Shown: positions 8,215 through 17,432, numbered from the stretch's first letter. The stretch is 64,000 nt of DNA from Candidatus Uabimicrobium amorphum (GCF_009002475.1 NZ_AP019860.1:2356001-2420000), one strand, 5' to 3'. Notes: generated from the sequence alone by a model not told the origin. Translations and numbers: made by a program.

Positions 8215-9642
8215 TTACCAATCAACAATTGCTTTACTTAAGTCTTTAAATTTGTTACCTGAAACAATATTTGCATTTTTTTGAATATTATTTTCCAAAT
8301 ATTTCAAACATTCTTCCATACGCTCATTCATTACAACATTTTCATTTACAATCGAAAGAAAATCTTTGGCTTGATCTCTGCAAATTTCTCGATCCAATCG
8401 GTATTTAATTGCATGATCCGTAAACATTTTGATCAAAATTGGAATATGATTTTCTCCAAGAAAGCTAAAAAAATTATCGTAGTGTTTTTTGCCAACAGGT
8501 GAAACTCCTTGATGATATGAAACTCCTTTTCCTATACGACATAACATGAGAACCTTTATCATTTTGTATGATATTTCTTTTGGGATATCGGTCGATGTTT
8601 TGATGTAGGACATTATTTTTTCTATGATAGGTACTTCATTATAAAAATTATCTAGCTCCCAATGTTTTTCTTCTAATTGATCAGTGAGCTCACTAAGCAT
8701 TACTATTCTTTCATGTGGTGTTCTGTATCTATTTCCATCGCATTTCTCGAAAAAAACAACTCCTTTTTTATGTTTACTACTATGAAGATTAGTCTTATAT
8801 CCTTCAAGTAGTATTCCTAATTTATATTTTACTTGGTCAGGGCAACAATTCCAAACTATCGGTGCTATAAAAGATATATTTTTACGCAGTACTTGTGACG
8901 CTTCATTAGATACAAACATTCCAAAAATAGTTGTTAAAATGTTGCAACAATGTGTGGATGACAATGATGTTATTTTCAATTGAATCGTTCCCAATGTTGG
9001 ATTATCCACAATTTCAGTAGCATTTTTTAAATTTTCTATAAATGCTTTTACTTGAATTGCTGACTCTGAAGGGCAATCGTTGAGAACATCTTTGATGCAT
9101 GTGTCCAGCCATCCTAACAATTCAAAAGAATTTACAACCTGGGCTGTGGGATGTGAAATTCCAATACTGTTTCTCATATCTAAAATATGGGCAAGTTTTT
9201 TATAAACAGTCTCTGTTATTAGCTCTAGTTTTTTACATGTTCCCAAAAGCACAATATCCTTTAAACCGGCTAAATCATTTTCTGATTGATATGTAGCCCT
9301 TAAGTTACCTCCTACAGCAGCATCAAAAAAAATATCTAGGCCGTATGCTATGGCTTTTTTTCTAAGTGATAAAACAACTTCATTCCAAATAGCATTTAAT
9401 GCATAATCAAAAAGTCCGATACCTGCTCCTACCACAAATTTTGATAGATATCTTGCATTTGTAACAATTTCATTTGGAAGAGATTGAATATACGCTGGTA
9501 AATTTTGCCCTATAAACTGTCGACTTTGATAATCTGCTATAACGTTGTCAGATGGAAGACCTAGGCCATCTAAAAAGCATGTTAGTTTTTGTAGTTGGCG
9601 CTCAATAATTTCTTGCTGATCTGCTTTTAAAACTACTGTCAT
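8215..9642 (-). CDS. HEPN-like protein of unknown function, in operon with hsdS-hsdM
   Basis: A 475-residue helical protein with no catalytic domain I can name. The segment DMRNSIGISHP (R157, N158, H164) has the RN...H layout with a following Pro seen in HEPN-related and abortive-infection families. SD-like AGAGG lies 7 bases before the ATG. It is first gene of a three-gene minus-strand unit with a half HsdS and HsdM, in the place where a restriction subunit would be expected. It may be the effector that substitutes for HsdR, or an RNA-targeting guard. That role is inference from position and motif only. Confidence 0.5.
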   Translation of the reverse strand: MTVVLKADQQEIIERQLQKLTCFLDGLGLPSDNVIADYQSRQFIGQNLPAYIQSLPNEIVTNARYLSKFVVGAGIGLFDYALNAIWNEVVLSLRKKAIAYGLDIFFDAAVGGNLRATYQSENDLAGLKDIVLLGTCKKLELITETVYKKLAHILDMRNSIGISHPTAQVVNSFELLGWLDTCIKDVLNDCPSESAIQVKAFIENLKNATEIVDNPTLGTIQLKITSLSSTHCCNILTTIFGMFVSNEASQVLRKNISFIAPIVWNCCPDQVKYKLGILLEGYKTNLHSSKHKKGVVFFEKCDGNRYRTPHERIVMLSELTDQLEEKHWELDNFYNEVPIIEKIMSYIKTSTDIPKEISYKMIKVLMLCRIGKGVSYHQGVSPVGKKHYDNFFSFLGENHIPILIKMFTDHAIKYRLDREICRDQAKDFLSIVNENVVMNERMEECLKYLENNIQKNANIVSGNKFKDLSKAIVDW

Positions 9643-9685
9643 AATAACCTCTAAATTAACCTTGAAATTATTCTAGTAATTGAAA

Positions 9686-9782
9686 TACTTACTGAAGTAT
9701 TAACAATGCTTCAGTAAGTAGAGCGTACAACCCAACAAAGAAAAAGTCAATGTCTTTTTTTGAAGCATTGGCAATACTTCAA
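9686..9782. promoter_or_regulatory. Two oppositely oriented copies of a 19-bp palindromic site
   Basis: Site 1 is a 12-bp inverted repeat, TACTTACTGAAG at 9686-9697 with CTTCAGTAAGTA at 9709-9720. Site 2 is TTGAAG...CTTCAA at 9760-9782. Their 19-bp cores (9694-9712 and 9762-9780) match each other in reverse complement except at one central base: GAAGTATT..CAATGCTTC. They lie 44 and 118 bases upstream of the 475-residue gene, where an operator pair would sit. Confidence 0.65.
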
Positions 9783-10089
9783 AGAGGGAAGATATTCAAA
9801 AGCTTAAATTTAAAGGTATAGAGATTATTGGAAAAATTTTGATTTTTTAGTGAAAAAACTGAATAATCAATTTTTGAGTAAAAAACCGAATGTATAACAA
9901 AGTTAAGAATCGTGCCAGACTCAGCGCTTAAGATATTGAATATTATTTTGACTCAAAAAGCATTAAATCATAGCTCGGTTGAACAACGGATTCCTCGGTA
10001 GGTTTTTGCTGCGCGCCTGGACGGAAAAATTGGGTGAATTTGGGGGACATGGAGTATTTTTCGTCTCATTTTGAAGGTTAGGGCATAAA
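9783..10089. other. Spacer before the intron
   Basis: A+T-rich and without a gene. At 10003-10019 it carries TTTTTGCTGCGCGCCTG, also present at 4907-4923. Confidence 0.5.
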
Positions 10090-11988
10090 ATCGACATAGG
10101 TAGGCCCTCACGGGCTTTCCCTGTCACACCACCGTGCATACGGGTCCGTACACGGCGGTTCAAAATGTTTAAGTAATTACGAGTAATCGTGGAAGTTTAA
10201 GTGCTTCAAAATAGGAGTTAGGGAAAGCTATATTGAGAGCTGGACTATTACTTAGTCTCCATACACCGCATGCACTACCTGCGGTTTGAGCAGCCAGAGC
10301 TTTTCCAACTCCTCTTTTACGCAATTCTAAGAACCTAGTCTTTCCTCTTTTCCAACCTTTCCAAATGTAACAACGTAAACGTCGCCTCATCCATCTTTCC
10401 ATTTTATGTAATATTGATTGTGTCTGGCAAAACCTATAGTATCCTAACCAGCCATGAAGGTAGTTACTCAATTCTTTAATAACATCTTCAATACTCTTTG
10501 CTTTTGTTCGTTTTGTTATGACTCGAATTTTCCTTTTGAATCTTTCTATTGATTGGTGAGCCAGTCTTCTCTTTGGTTGTACGTGTTGAGTAAAACTGAA
10601 TCCTAGAAATTTTCGTTTCCAAGGTCTAGCAACTGCGCTCTTTTGTCCATTAACCTTCAGTTTTAGCTTTCTGGTAATGAACTTTGTCAAGTTTGCCATC
10701 ACTCGTTTACCTGCGCGCCTACTTTTGACATAGATATTGCAATCATCAGCATAGCGCACGAAGTTATGTTCTCGTCTTTCTAACTCACAATCTAAAACAT
10801 CAAGTACTATATTACTCAATAGTGGAGAAAGAGGACCACCTTGTGGTGTTCCTTCTTCCGATGGGGGCTTTACCAAGCCGTTTTCCATTACTCCTGCATT
10901 CAAGAACTCCCGAATAAGTTTTAGTACTCGATTATCTTTTATTCTTTGTGCTAGTAATCCCATCAGCTTGTCGTGATTTACTCTGTCGAAAAATTTCTCC
11001 AGATCTATATCTACCACGAAACGATTTCCTTCCTCAATGTATTTTTGAGCTTTCGCTATCGCTTGATGAGCCGAACGCTTTGGTCTAAATCCATAGCTGT
11101 TTTCTGAGAATTCTCTGTCCCAGTACCTCTGAATCACTTGTAATGTTGCTTGTTGTACAAAGCGATCTAAGACACAAGGAATTCCTAGTTTTCGCAGACC
11201 TTTTCCGATCTTCGGGATTTCGACCCGTTTTACTGGTTTTGTTTTGTAATTCCCTAACATCAATTCTTTACGTATTGCTAGCCAATTTTCACATAGGTAT
11301 CCTTGGAGTTCTTCTACGGTCATCCCGTCTATCCCCGGACTTCCTTTGTTTTTCTTGACTCTTTTCAGTGCTCTACGTAAATTTTCTCTTTCACATATTT
11401 CTTCCATTAACTTCTCTGGTAACTGCTTCGAAGTTTCGGTTTTACACTTCGCCATTGGTAGTTCAACCCTTTCTCCGGTAGCTCTTTGGGCTTCACCCTT
11501 ATCTTCTACCAGGAAGGTAAATTTTATTTGATTTTTCCGTCGCTTTCTACCCATGAGTCCTGTTTCCTAATCCTTCTCCAAATTGTTCCAGCCTTCAGTG
11601 TGGTGAGTCCTCTGATTTCTCAGCTCGTTTCCTACACCTACTATGCCTTCTGCTGACTTCTGTACAACGCTCTGGATACTTCACAGCTTCCTCAGTCCTG
11701 AATTCAGGACATTGTACAGATCTCCCAGGGTAAGTTTGATCACTTTCTTTGCACACCTGCTGAATTTACAACCCATGTCCTTGATGGATATGGACTTCGT
11801 GGTCATGTGCCCACTCGTCCGACATGGTATGCCTATTATCCAGTTTCTGTTCGTCAGGTCACAAATTTGCCACACGCTTCCTTCAAACATTTCCTCACGG
11901 TTATGCCCTTGCGCTTCGCTAATCCTTCACCTCCATCAGGTTGGATAGAGAACTTTCACCTCCTAGTTATCAAACATGCCTGGCACAC
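10090..11988 (-). mobile_element. Group II intron with reverse transcriptase
   Basis: The 5' end on the minus strand is a GTGTG start (GTGTGCCAGGC, within a few bases of 11988), followed by the conserved GGAGGTGAAAGT block. Downstream of the RT gene, 10105-10160 folds as domain V-like sequence (GAACCGCCGTGTACGG, then CCGTATGCACGGTGG) followed by a domain VI-like hairpin. The element ends near CTATGTCGAT at about 10090. Total about 1.9 kb. It lies immediately after a terminator-like hairpin of the upstream exon, as bacterial introns of the IIC kind prefer. Exact ends are approximate. Confidence 0.85.
10169..11554 (-). CDS. ltrA: Group II intron reverse transcriptase/maturase
   Basis: At 461 residues it has the full RT series: SPGIDGMTVEEL, RKLGIPCVLDRFVQQA, SYGFRPKRSAHQAI, VVDIDLEKFFDRVNHD, GTPQGGPLSPLLSNI and the active-site YADD (FVRYADDCNIYV). 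The maturase X/GIIM domain follows (LSNYLHGWLGYYRF). No HNH endonuclease domain is present, so mobility would use nicked or single-stranded targets. The frame is intact and ribozyme ends are visible on both sides, so the element may still be active. Confidence 0.95.
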   Translation of the reverse strand: MGRKRRKNQIKFTFLVEDKGEAQRATGERVELPMAKCKTETSKQLPEKLMEEICERENLRRALKRVKKNKGSPGIDGMTVEELQGYLCENWLAIRKELMLGNYKTKPVKRVEIPKIGKGLRKLGIPCVLDRFVQQATLQVIQRYWDREFSENSYGFRPKRSAHQAIAKAQKYIEEGNRFVVDIDLEKFFDRVNHDKLMGLLAQRIKDNRVLKLIREFLNAGVMENGLVKPPSEEGTPQGGPLSPLLSNIVLDVLDCELERREHNFVRYADDCNIYVKSRRAGKRVMANLTKFITRKLKLKVNGQKSAVARPWKRKFLGFSFTQHVQPKRRLAHQSIERFKRKIRVITKRTKAKSIEDVIKELSNYLHGWLGYYRFCQTQSILHKMERWMRRRLRCYIWKGWKRGKTRFLELRKRGVGKALAAQTAGSACGVWRLSNSPALNIAFPNSYFEALKLPRLLVIT

Positions 11989-11993
11989 ACACG

Positions 11994-12022
11994 AAAAGCC
12001 CGACATCTGGATGTCAGTCTTT
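11994..12022 (-). terminator. Terminator-like hairpin at the intron insertion site
   Basis: On the minus strand AAAGACTGACAT and ATGTCGGGCTTTT pair around CCAG, with one mismatch and a T-run. It follows the tRNA 3' remnant and ends directly at the intron 5' boundary. Confidence 0.65.
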
Positions 12023-12027
12023 ATCTA

Positions 12028-12065
12028 TAGTAGTGAAGGAGGGGCTCGAACCCCAACCCACGGAT
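12028..12065 (-). tRNA. tRNA 3' remnant, more decayed copy
   Basis: The minus strand reads acceptor CTTCACT, T loop TTCGAGC, and an anticodon arm with ATCATAA, nearly identical to the remnant at 4798-4848. One G of the T stem is lost, CCA has become CTA, and one anticodon stem pair is broken. Upstream of the anticodon arm it runs into dispersed repeat copy B. Confidence 0.65.
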
Positions 12066-12206
12066 TATGATTCCGGTAGCTTTTGAAAATCGACCTTTTG
12101 TAACGCTTATTTTATATATGTTTGCGAACCACTTATTGTAAAATGCAAAATCACGGACGCCTCTGGGACCCGGAAAATGGACTTTTGATTTTTGTGGTTT
12201 TAGCTT
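12060..12206 (+). repeat. Dispersed repeat, copy B
   Basis: Partner of 2746-2890 in the same orientation, with scattered substitutions and small indels. It lies directly beyond the 3' end of the carbamoyltransferase gene. Confidence 0.75.
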
Positions 12207-12216
12207 AGTCTAAATA

Positions 12217-13860
12217 TTAGAGTACAATAATCTCCCCATTCACCACAACAACCTTAATATTCATACTTTTTGCAGAAACAATGGCATTTTCTTTTGTATG
12301 TACAATGGGCTCTCCCTTTTTGTTAAACGAGGTATTGATAAGACATAAAACTTTATGCACCTGATCCAAATAATCTAGCAGGTCATACATGAAAGGATTT
12401 TCATCTTTGGATGCGATAGACTGAATCCTGGCAGATTGATTAGTATGAATAACACCTGGAATTTGCCTTTTGTACTCTTCTCGTATGTGGAAATCGGCAA
12501 GCATATATTTAGCGATAGTTTGAATGCTAGATAAACCCGTGATTTTTTTCGCATTTCTTTCGAGTATAATAGGAGCCACAGGACGATACCACTCGCGCTT
12601 TTTATGATAGACACTCACTTTATCTCTTAATTCTATGCTGTTTGGAAGCGCAATAAGACTTCGATTTCCTAAAGCACGAGGCCCTATTTCACCATATCCG
12701 TTGCAAACACCGATTATTTTATTTTCCAATAACAGTGATGCCACTTTTTTAATCGTTTCCTGGTTGTAATTTGTGTTGTAATGTTTAATTCCAAAATTGT
12801 TAAGGTATGGACTATGCAGTTTTATATTTTTATGTTTCTTTTGTTCGACAAAAGACGCGGCTCCGAGCGCTAAACCACTATCACCACAGCATGGAGGAAT
12901 GTAAACTTCTTTTAACAACCCGCTGTCAATGATCATTGTATTTGCGATGATGTTTAAAGCACAACCACCAGAAAGATACAAATATTCACATTGGTGTTGT
13001 TCTTGCAGTTTTGTTAATTTTGACAAAAGCTGGGTTTGAAAATCATATTGAAATGTTGCTGCTATGTCCTGTAAAAATGTATCTTTTAAATCAAATTGTT
13101 GCTTACCCCACCCAAATTGTTTTTCTGCACTATGATAAAAAGATGTTTTATCTTGCCAAATATCGCGAAAAAAATCATTTTTTTGCAACCATGCGTGAAT
13201 TTTTGGCGAATATTTACCATAACAAGAATAGCCCATAAGTTTTCCAGGAACGGCTAAATGTTCGTAATGTTTCATTCCCAAAATGGCAAATGTCAGTGCA
13301 TTGTCGTTGAAATATTTGGATAATTGCGAAAGATCCCAGTGGTACTCTAAGAGCTTCAATTCATCGTTTTGGTATAACCACGCAGAAAAATTATCTTGGC
13401 TCGCGCCACCATCAAAGTGGATCAACATACTATTGTCTTGAAAATTGCCATAAAAAGGCAAGCAACTGTATAAATGTGCTAACTCATGATTGAGAACATA
13501 TGCTTTTCTCTCCTGGTTTTTCCACCAGCACTTACCTAATTCAACATCTGTGGCCAATGGTTTATCAATAGGACCTTCAAAACGTATTTTTCCTGAACTC
13601 GAAATAAAAGACCTTCCCACAAAAGAATCCACAAACACAACATCAAAGTCATCAGGTAAAGAAAAATCTTGCTCTTCAAGTATATCCTCTATGTATACAT
13701 GCATGCGATTATCATGTTTACGACGCGTAAGACGCTCTAGATGCAAATAAGTAATTACCTTGCCATCTTCCATGAGTACTAAGGAGTGGTCATGAACATA
13801 GCCAGGACAATCATAATTATGACGATCTTGGATTCCATAAATTGCTAATGTTGGTTTCAT
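12217..13860 (-). CDS. Carbamoyltransferase, NodU/CmcH/TobZ family
   Basis: At 547 residues it fits the family length. Near the N-terminus GYVHDHSLVL and the Kae1-like metal motif NHELAH (HxxxH) precede HFDGGAS. LSGGCALNIIAN and the C-terminal signature GEIGPRALGNRS are diagnostic. Enzymes of this family transfer a carbamoyl group from carbamoyl phosphate through an adenylate to a hydroxyl of an antibiotic, Nod factor or nucleoside-like substrate. It is the last gene of the viperin-led operon and starts 2 bases after the phosphatase gene ends. The substrate is unknown; a product of upstream enzymes is the economical guess. Confidence 0.9.
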   Translation of the reverse strand: MKPTLAIYGIQDRHNYDCPGYVHDHSLVLMEDGKVITYLHLERLTRRKHDNRMHVYIEDILEEQDFSLPDDFDVVFVDSFVGRSFISSSGKIRFEGPIDKPLATDVELGKCWWKNQERKAYVLNHELAHLYSCLPFYGNFQDNSMLIHFDGGASQDNFSAWLYQNDELKLLEYHWDLSQLSKYFNDNALTFAILGMKHYEHLAVPGKLMGYSCYGKYSPKIHAWLQKNDFFRDIWQDKTSFYHSAEKQFGWGKQQFDLKDTFLQDIAATFQYDFQTQLLSKLTKLQEQHQCEYLYLSGGCALNIIANTMIIDSGLLKEVYIPPCCGDSGLALGAASFVEQKKHKNIKLHSPYLNNFGIKHYNTNYNQETIKKVASLLLENKIIGVCNGYGEIGPRALGNRSLIALPNSIELRDKVSVYHKKREWYRPVAPIILERNAKKITGLSSIQTIAKYMLADFHIREEYKRQIPGVIHTNQSARIQSIASKDENPFMYDLLDYLDQVHKVLCLINTSFNKKGEPIVHTKENAIVSAKSMNIKVVVVNGEIIVL

Positions 13861-13862
13861 TT

Positions 13863-14399
13863 TTACTCCATGTCGTCAACAAAAATAAGTTTTCCATTTA
13901 CTAAACAAAAATCTTCTAAATCTAACTCCCAGACCCCAGCTAGTGGAGTATGACACAAAAAAGGACATGTGTAAGGGTAATGTAGTATTGTTTTGTCAGG
14001 ATCAAAATACTGTAAAATCATGTTAATCGGTCCACAATGGCTAAAAATGGCCGTATTGTTTGTTATCACATGCGACTTATTACTAATCCACGTTGTAACT
14101 CTCGTAACTAAACTCTCGTGCGACTCTACCTCTTTTTCTCTTTCCCACAGTGCCTTGTCAACAACAGGAGTAATTTTTTTTGTGTACGTATCGAGAAATG
14201 GCTGCAATGTTTGTATTACGCGAGTAAAATCGCTGGTATAAACTTGCTCAATGCCTTTAGTACATAAATACTTTGCCATCGTTTGCGCCTGGTTAATTCC
14301 GTGCGTTCCTAATGGAGGACCGGGAAAATAATTCTTATAACGTAAAGTTTGCGGTTGCGCGTGACGAACAAGGTATAGCTTAATTGTTTTAGACATCAC
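13863..14399 (-). CDS. Histidine phosphatase family protein
   Basis: At 178 residues, LYLVRHAQPQ near the N-terminus supplies the catalytic His (RHG/RHA motif). LGTHGINQAQ and VYTSDFTRVIQTLQPFL follow, and SHCGPINM provides the second His. Members remove phosphate from sugars, nucleotides or small alcohols. Within this operon a dephosphorylation step of a nucleotide or sugar phosphate is plausible, by analogy with other biosynthetic clusters. It lies 21 bases after the WG-repeat gene and 2 bases before the carbamoyltransferase. Two Met codons begin the ORF; either could start. Confidence 0.85.
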   Translation of the reverse strand: MMSKTIKLYLVRHAQPQTLRYKNYFPGPPLGTHGINQAQTMAKYLCTKGIEQVYTSDFTRVIQTLQPFLDTYTKKITPVVDKALWEREKEVESHESLVTRVTTWISNKSHVITNNTAIFSHCGPINMILQYFDPDKTILHYPYTCPFLCHTPLAGVWELDLEDFCLVNGKLIFVDDME

Positions 14400-14420
14400 A
14401 TACCCTTCTAAGATTATTAA

Positions 14421-15119
14421 TCACAGGCAATGTATACACTTTCCTTGTTCATCAATAATTATCTTACTACCATCAAATTTTTGAACTAAGGCACAACCAT
14501 TGTAAAATGGCTCTACGAAAGCATACCTTTCGAGGTAAACACCATTACCTTTGATATCGATGTGGAACCATCCATTCTCGTCTTTGGCGATAGCAAATCC
14601 TTTGTGATACACTCCAAGATCATTGAACGAAGGGTCGTAAATAAAATTACCTGATTTATCGATATGCTTGTAACTACCATCCGTTAACATCACACAAGCA
14701 TAATTGTCCTTATAGTCACCAGCATATCTATAATTTTTCTCAGAAATTCGTTTCCCCGCAGCGTCAATATAAAAGTAGCTCCCGTTAATATCTCTTACTA
14801 CACAGCGACCGTATTGAAAATTTCCCGCAAAAGCATACTTGTCTTCGTATAAAGGTTTTCCATCAACGTCAATATGAAACCACTTATCTTCCTCTATTAC
14901 GGCTGCTCTCTTTTGATAAAAACCAAAAGTACGTCGATACCTCTGTAAATATATGGCCTCTCCTGTGACGTTTATATGATACCAACCGGATGTATCTGAA
15001 ACGGCAGCGATGCCTGGCTCATGGAACTTCAGAACTTCCGTAAAACGTTTAAAAACTGGTTTGTTGTTGTGTATAAACTGAGAGTTATCCTCAGATACCT
15101 TGATTTCTTTCCAATTCAT
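14421..15119 (-). CDS. WG-repeat protein
   Basis: The 232 residues are built of about six repeats of 30-38 residues with the pattern GWYHIDxxGxxxYxxxYxxxxxF (for example WFHIDVDGKPLYEDKY and WFHIDIKGNGVYLERY). WG/KWG repeats form beta-rich scaffolds, usually for binding. There is no signal peptide, so it is probably cytoplasmic. It overlaps the preceding radical SAM gene by 4 bases (ATGA type), so it belongs firmly to the operon. It may serve as a carrier or docking platform for pathway enzymes, which is inference. Confidence 0.8.
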   Translation of the reverse strand: MNWKEIKVSEDNSQFIHNNKPVFKRFTEVLKFHEPGIAAVSDTSGWYHINVTGEAIYLQRYRRTFGFYQKRAAVIEEDKWFHIDVDGKPLYEDKYAFAGNFQYGRCVVRDINGSYFYIDAAGKRISEKNYRYAGDYKDNYACVMLTDGSYKHIDKSGNFIYDPSFNDLGVYHKGFAIAKDENGWFHIDIKGNGVYLERYAFVEPFYNGCALVQKFDGSKIIIDEQGKCIHCL

Positions 15120-16144
15120 TGCGGTGGTCTCCTCATATTACAACTCTTACACAACGGGATCGTTTGGTAGTTGTTTACTAAATTTTGATATTGTTCGCTT
15201 TGTAAAACTTCGACAATGGATGTTGTTTGAATATTACCAAAATCCCCCAGTTGTTGTCTTTGCGCGTCTGGAGCGCAACAAGGTGAAATTTTTCCCGTCG
15301 CCGAGATCCATAATTCCTTATTCAGAAACGGACATTCGTAGTTTTCAGGCACTTCGAGGCTGTCATCTTCGATGGGCAGTATATTTTCAAGAAGAATTTT
15401 TTCGCCATTGGGTCTTCTATATTTTTTTTGAGCTTTGTAAGCTTCCTCTACATAAGCATTCCACTTCGTGATATTCTCGATGCTTGATTTCATCGACAGT
15501 GGTTGTATTTCAGAAAAGTGTGCCCACAAGTGGTGTCCCTTGATTCGGTCAACACCTAGTTCCGCGCCTAACTTGATAATATCAGCAAGTTCATGCATAT
15601 TGTTGGTCATAAAAGTTAACTGAAAAGAAACACGGCAGTAATAACCTGTTTGTTGGTGATACTCATCTCGAAGTTGAATAAACTGTTTTACGTTATCTAA
15701 AACTTTATCAAATGGAATTTTCAACATAACTTGTTCTGCTGTTTCCCTTGTAGCTCCGTTCCAGGAAAACTTAACATCAGAGATGACTGGAATAAGTATT
15801 TTGGCCCACTCCTCTACAGATTTTCGCGGAAATGTTCCATTGGTGGTAAGATTAAGCTTAATGTCATTTTCTCTACAAAGATGAACGATATCTTCCATTC
15901 CCTCATATATAAGTGGTTCTCCCATCGTCGATGGGATCATTTCTTTTACGCCAAGTTGTTTTGCCTGGCACATGATATTTGTAATCCAATCAAGAGGCAT
16001 CACGCGTCTTTTAACACCCGTTTTTTCAAAAAGTATTTTTTTAAAATTACTATACGGACTGTGTTCCTCACACATAATGCACTTTAGATTACAATCTTCT
16101 GGATTGGTATCGAGTGTTATACGCCAAAGGTTTTGTTGTGACAT
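15116..16144 (-). CDS. Radical SAM/SPASM domain enzyme
   Basis: I start it at ATG 16144 (MSQQNLWRITLDTN), one base beyond the glycosyltransferase stop; the longer ORF would run through that gene. The [4Fe-4S] motif is CNLKCIMC at residues 18-25, followed by MGEPLIY and LTTNGTF. The C-terminus has SPASM-type cysteines (CPFLNKELWISATGKISPCC and CKSCNMRR) for auxiliary clusters. Such enzymes modify peptides, sugars or cofactors by radical chemistry. No precursor peptide is evident nearby, so a small-molecule or nucleotide-sugar substrate is at least as likely. It is the second radical SAM enzyme of the operon. Confidence 0.9.
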   Translation of the reverse strand: MSQQNLWRITLDTNPEDCNLKCIMCEEHSPYSNFKKILFEKTGVKRRVMPLDWITNIMCQAKQLGVKEMIPSTMGEPLIYEGMEDIVHLCRENDIKLNLTTNGTFPRKSVEEWAKILIPVISDVKFSWNGATRETAEQVMLKIPFDKVLDNVKQFIQLRDEYHQQTGYYCRVSFQLTFMTNNMHELADIIKLGAELGVDRIKGHHLWAHFSEIQPLSMKSSIENITKWNAYVEEAYKAQKKYRRPNGEKILLENILPIEDDSLEVPENYECPFLNKELWISATGKISPCCAPDAQRQQLGDFGNIQTTSIVEVLQSEQYQNLVNNYQTIPLCKSCNMRRPPQ

Positions 16145-16145
16145 T

Positions 16146-17432
16146 TTATTTATCCTTAATAACGCGTTGATAAAGTTCTTCCAACATAAAACAGTGTTTT
16201 TGGATACAAGGTATCTGACCATCATCAGAGAATAAATAGCCTCTTTTTCCCAGACTTTTCATTTCCTGTTGATGATCAAAAGCATACTGCATTTGCTCCG
16301 CTAAAGATTCAAAGCTACGATGCTCAAACAAAAGACCGTTTACCTTGTGATGCACATACTCCTTCATCCCACCATAATTTGCCGTGATAACTGGTATGCG
16401 ACAAGCTTGTGCTTCATGTATGACTAAAGGTGAGTTCTCTCCCCATATGGAAGGGACAACAATGACATCTGTAGTGTCAAAAACTCTATGTGTAATATCA
16501 CAGTTGGCATACTCGCCCATCCACTCAATATTCTCCGACATAGATGCACATAACTCTTTAGCGAGCGCCTTTAGAGAAGATGTTCCCTGCCCATTATTTC
16601 TACCCCAAATCTTGAGTTTTGCCTTTCCTTTTAAACGAACAAAAGCCTTGATAAGCAACGATACCCCTTTTGCAGGTATATGGGTTCCAATGTAGCTAAA
16701 AGTAAACTCTTTATGTTCCTTTTTGACAGGTTGCAAGTACTCCAGAGGAAATCCATAGTCCAAATACACTATTTTTTCTTGCGGTAATTTAAATTCCTCG
16801 ACAAAACGTTTTTCTAAATAACGCGAAGGTGCTATAAATAATTGGATTTTTTTGCAAAGTTGCTTTGCTTCCTCCATGCGTGCCTGAATCCAATGCGTCC
16901 AATACGCAATATCTCTCTCATGGTCGTCAACTTGTCCTGAGAAATAAGCACGGTAACAATTTTCTGCACACTTGCGATTTTCTTGAAAAGAACACAGTTG
17001 ATAAAAATTAGGATTCGCAAAATTTGTCTGCAAGAATTGTCCTCGTGGACACATCAACCAAAAGTCATGTAATGTAAACACAATCGGAATGTTTTTTTCA
17101 TTAAGTTGATCAATAATCCCTGTAGACAGATGATTTAAATGCCCAATGTGCGCAACGTCAGGCTTTATTGTATCCAAAAGTTTTGCAAAGCCACTGTCTA
17201 GCTGTGAATGCCGATAACCATCTTTTTCTCGCGGTAAATTCACAAAGTATTTCGTTACCGAAGTGTCAACCTCTTCGCGAATGGCAAAATCTGCGGCAAA
17301 TATATTTTGTTCGCGAGTAAAAACGCTAACTTGATGTGATTTGGCTAGTTGATTGCAAATAGACTGGCTGTATACCTCCGAACCAGCATTGTACGTCGGA
17401 GGATAGCCATGAATAACTTTTAATATGTGCAT
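16146..17432 (-). CDS. Family 4 glycosyltransferase
   Basis: The GT-B N-domain begins MHILKVIHGYPPTYNAGSEV, the family's typical start, so I place the start at ATG 17432 although the frame is open 30 codons further. The Rossmann C-domain has YIGTHIPAKGVSLLIKAF and LKIWGRNNG. The donor-site region WGENSPLVIHEAQACRIPVI holds the E-x7-E-like motif of retaining GT4 enzymes. It transfers a sugar from a nucleotide-sugar. The gap to the upstream small gene is about 130 bases, the largest inside this operon, so a secondary promoter could exist there. A role in decorating the operon's product is inferred. Confidence 0.88.
   Translation of the reverse strand: MHILKVIHGYPPTYNAGSEVYSQSICNQLAKSHQVSVFTREQNIFAADFAIREEVDTSVTKYFVNLPREKDGYRHSQLDSGFAKLLDTIKPDVAHIGHLNHLSTGIIDQLNEKNIPIVFTLHDFWLMCPRGQFLQTNFANPNFYQLCSFQENRKCAENCYRAYFSGQVDDHERDIAYWTHWIQARMEEAKQLCKKIQLFIAPSRYLEKRFVEEFKLPQEKIVYLDYGFPLEYLQPVKKEHKEFTFSYIGTHIPAKGVSLLIKAFVRLKGKAKLKIWGRNNGQGTSSLKALAKELCASMSENIEWMGEYANCDITHRVFDTTDVIVVPSIWGENSPLVIHEAQACRIPVITANYGGMKEYVHHKVNGLLFEHRSFESLAEQMQYAFDHQQEMKSLGKRGYLFSDDGQIPCIQKHCFMLEELYQRVIKDK

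Noticed and set aside
11643..12070. ORFs on both strands upstream of the reverse transcriptase
   Set aside because: They lie in the ribozyme part of the group II intron and in tRNA remnant sequence.
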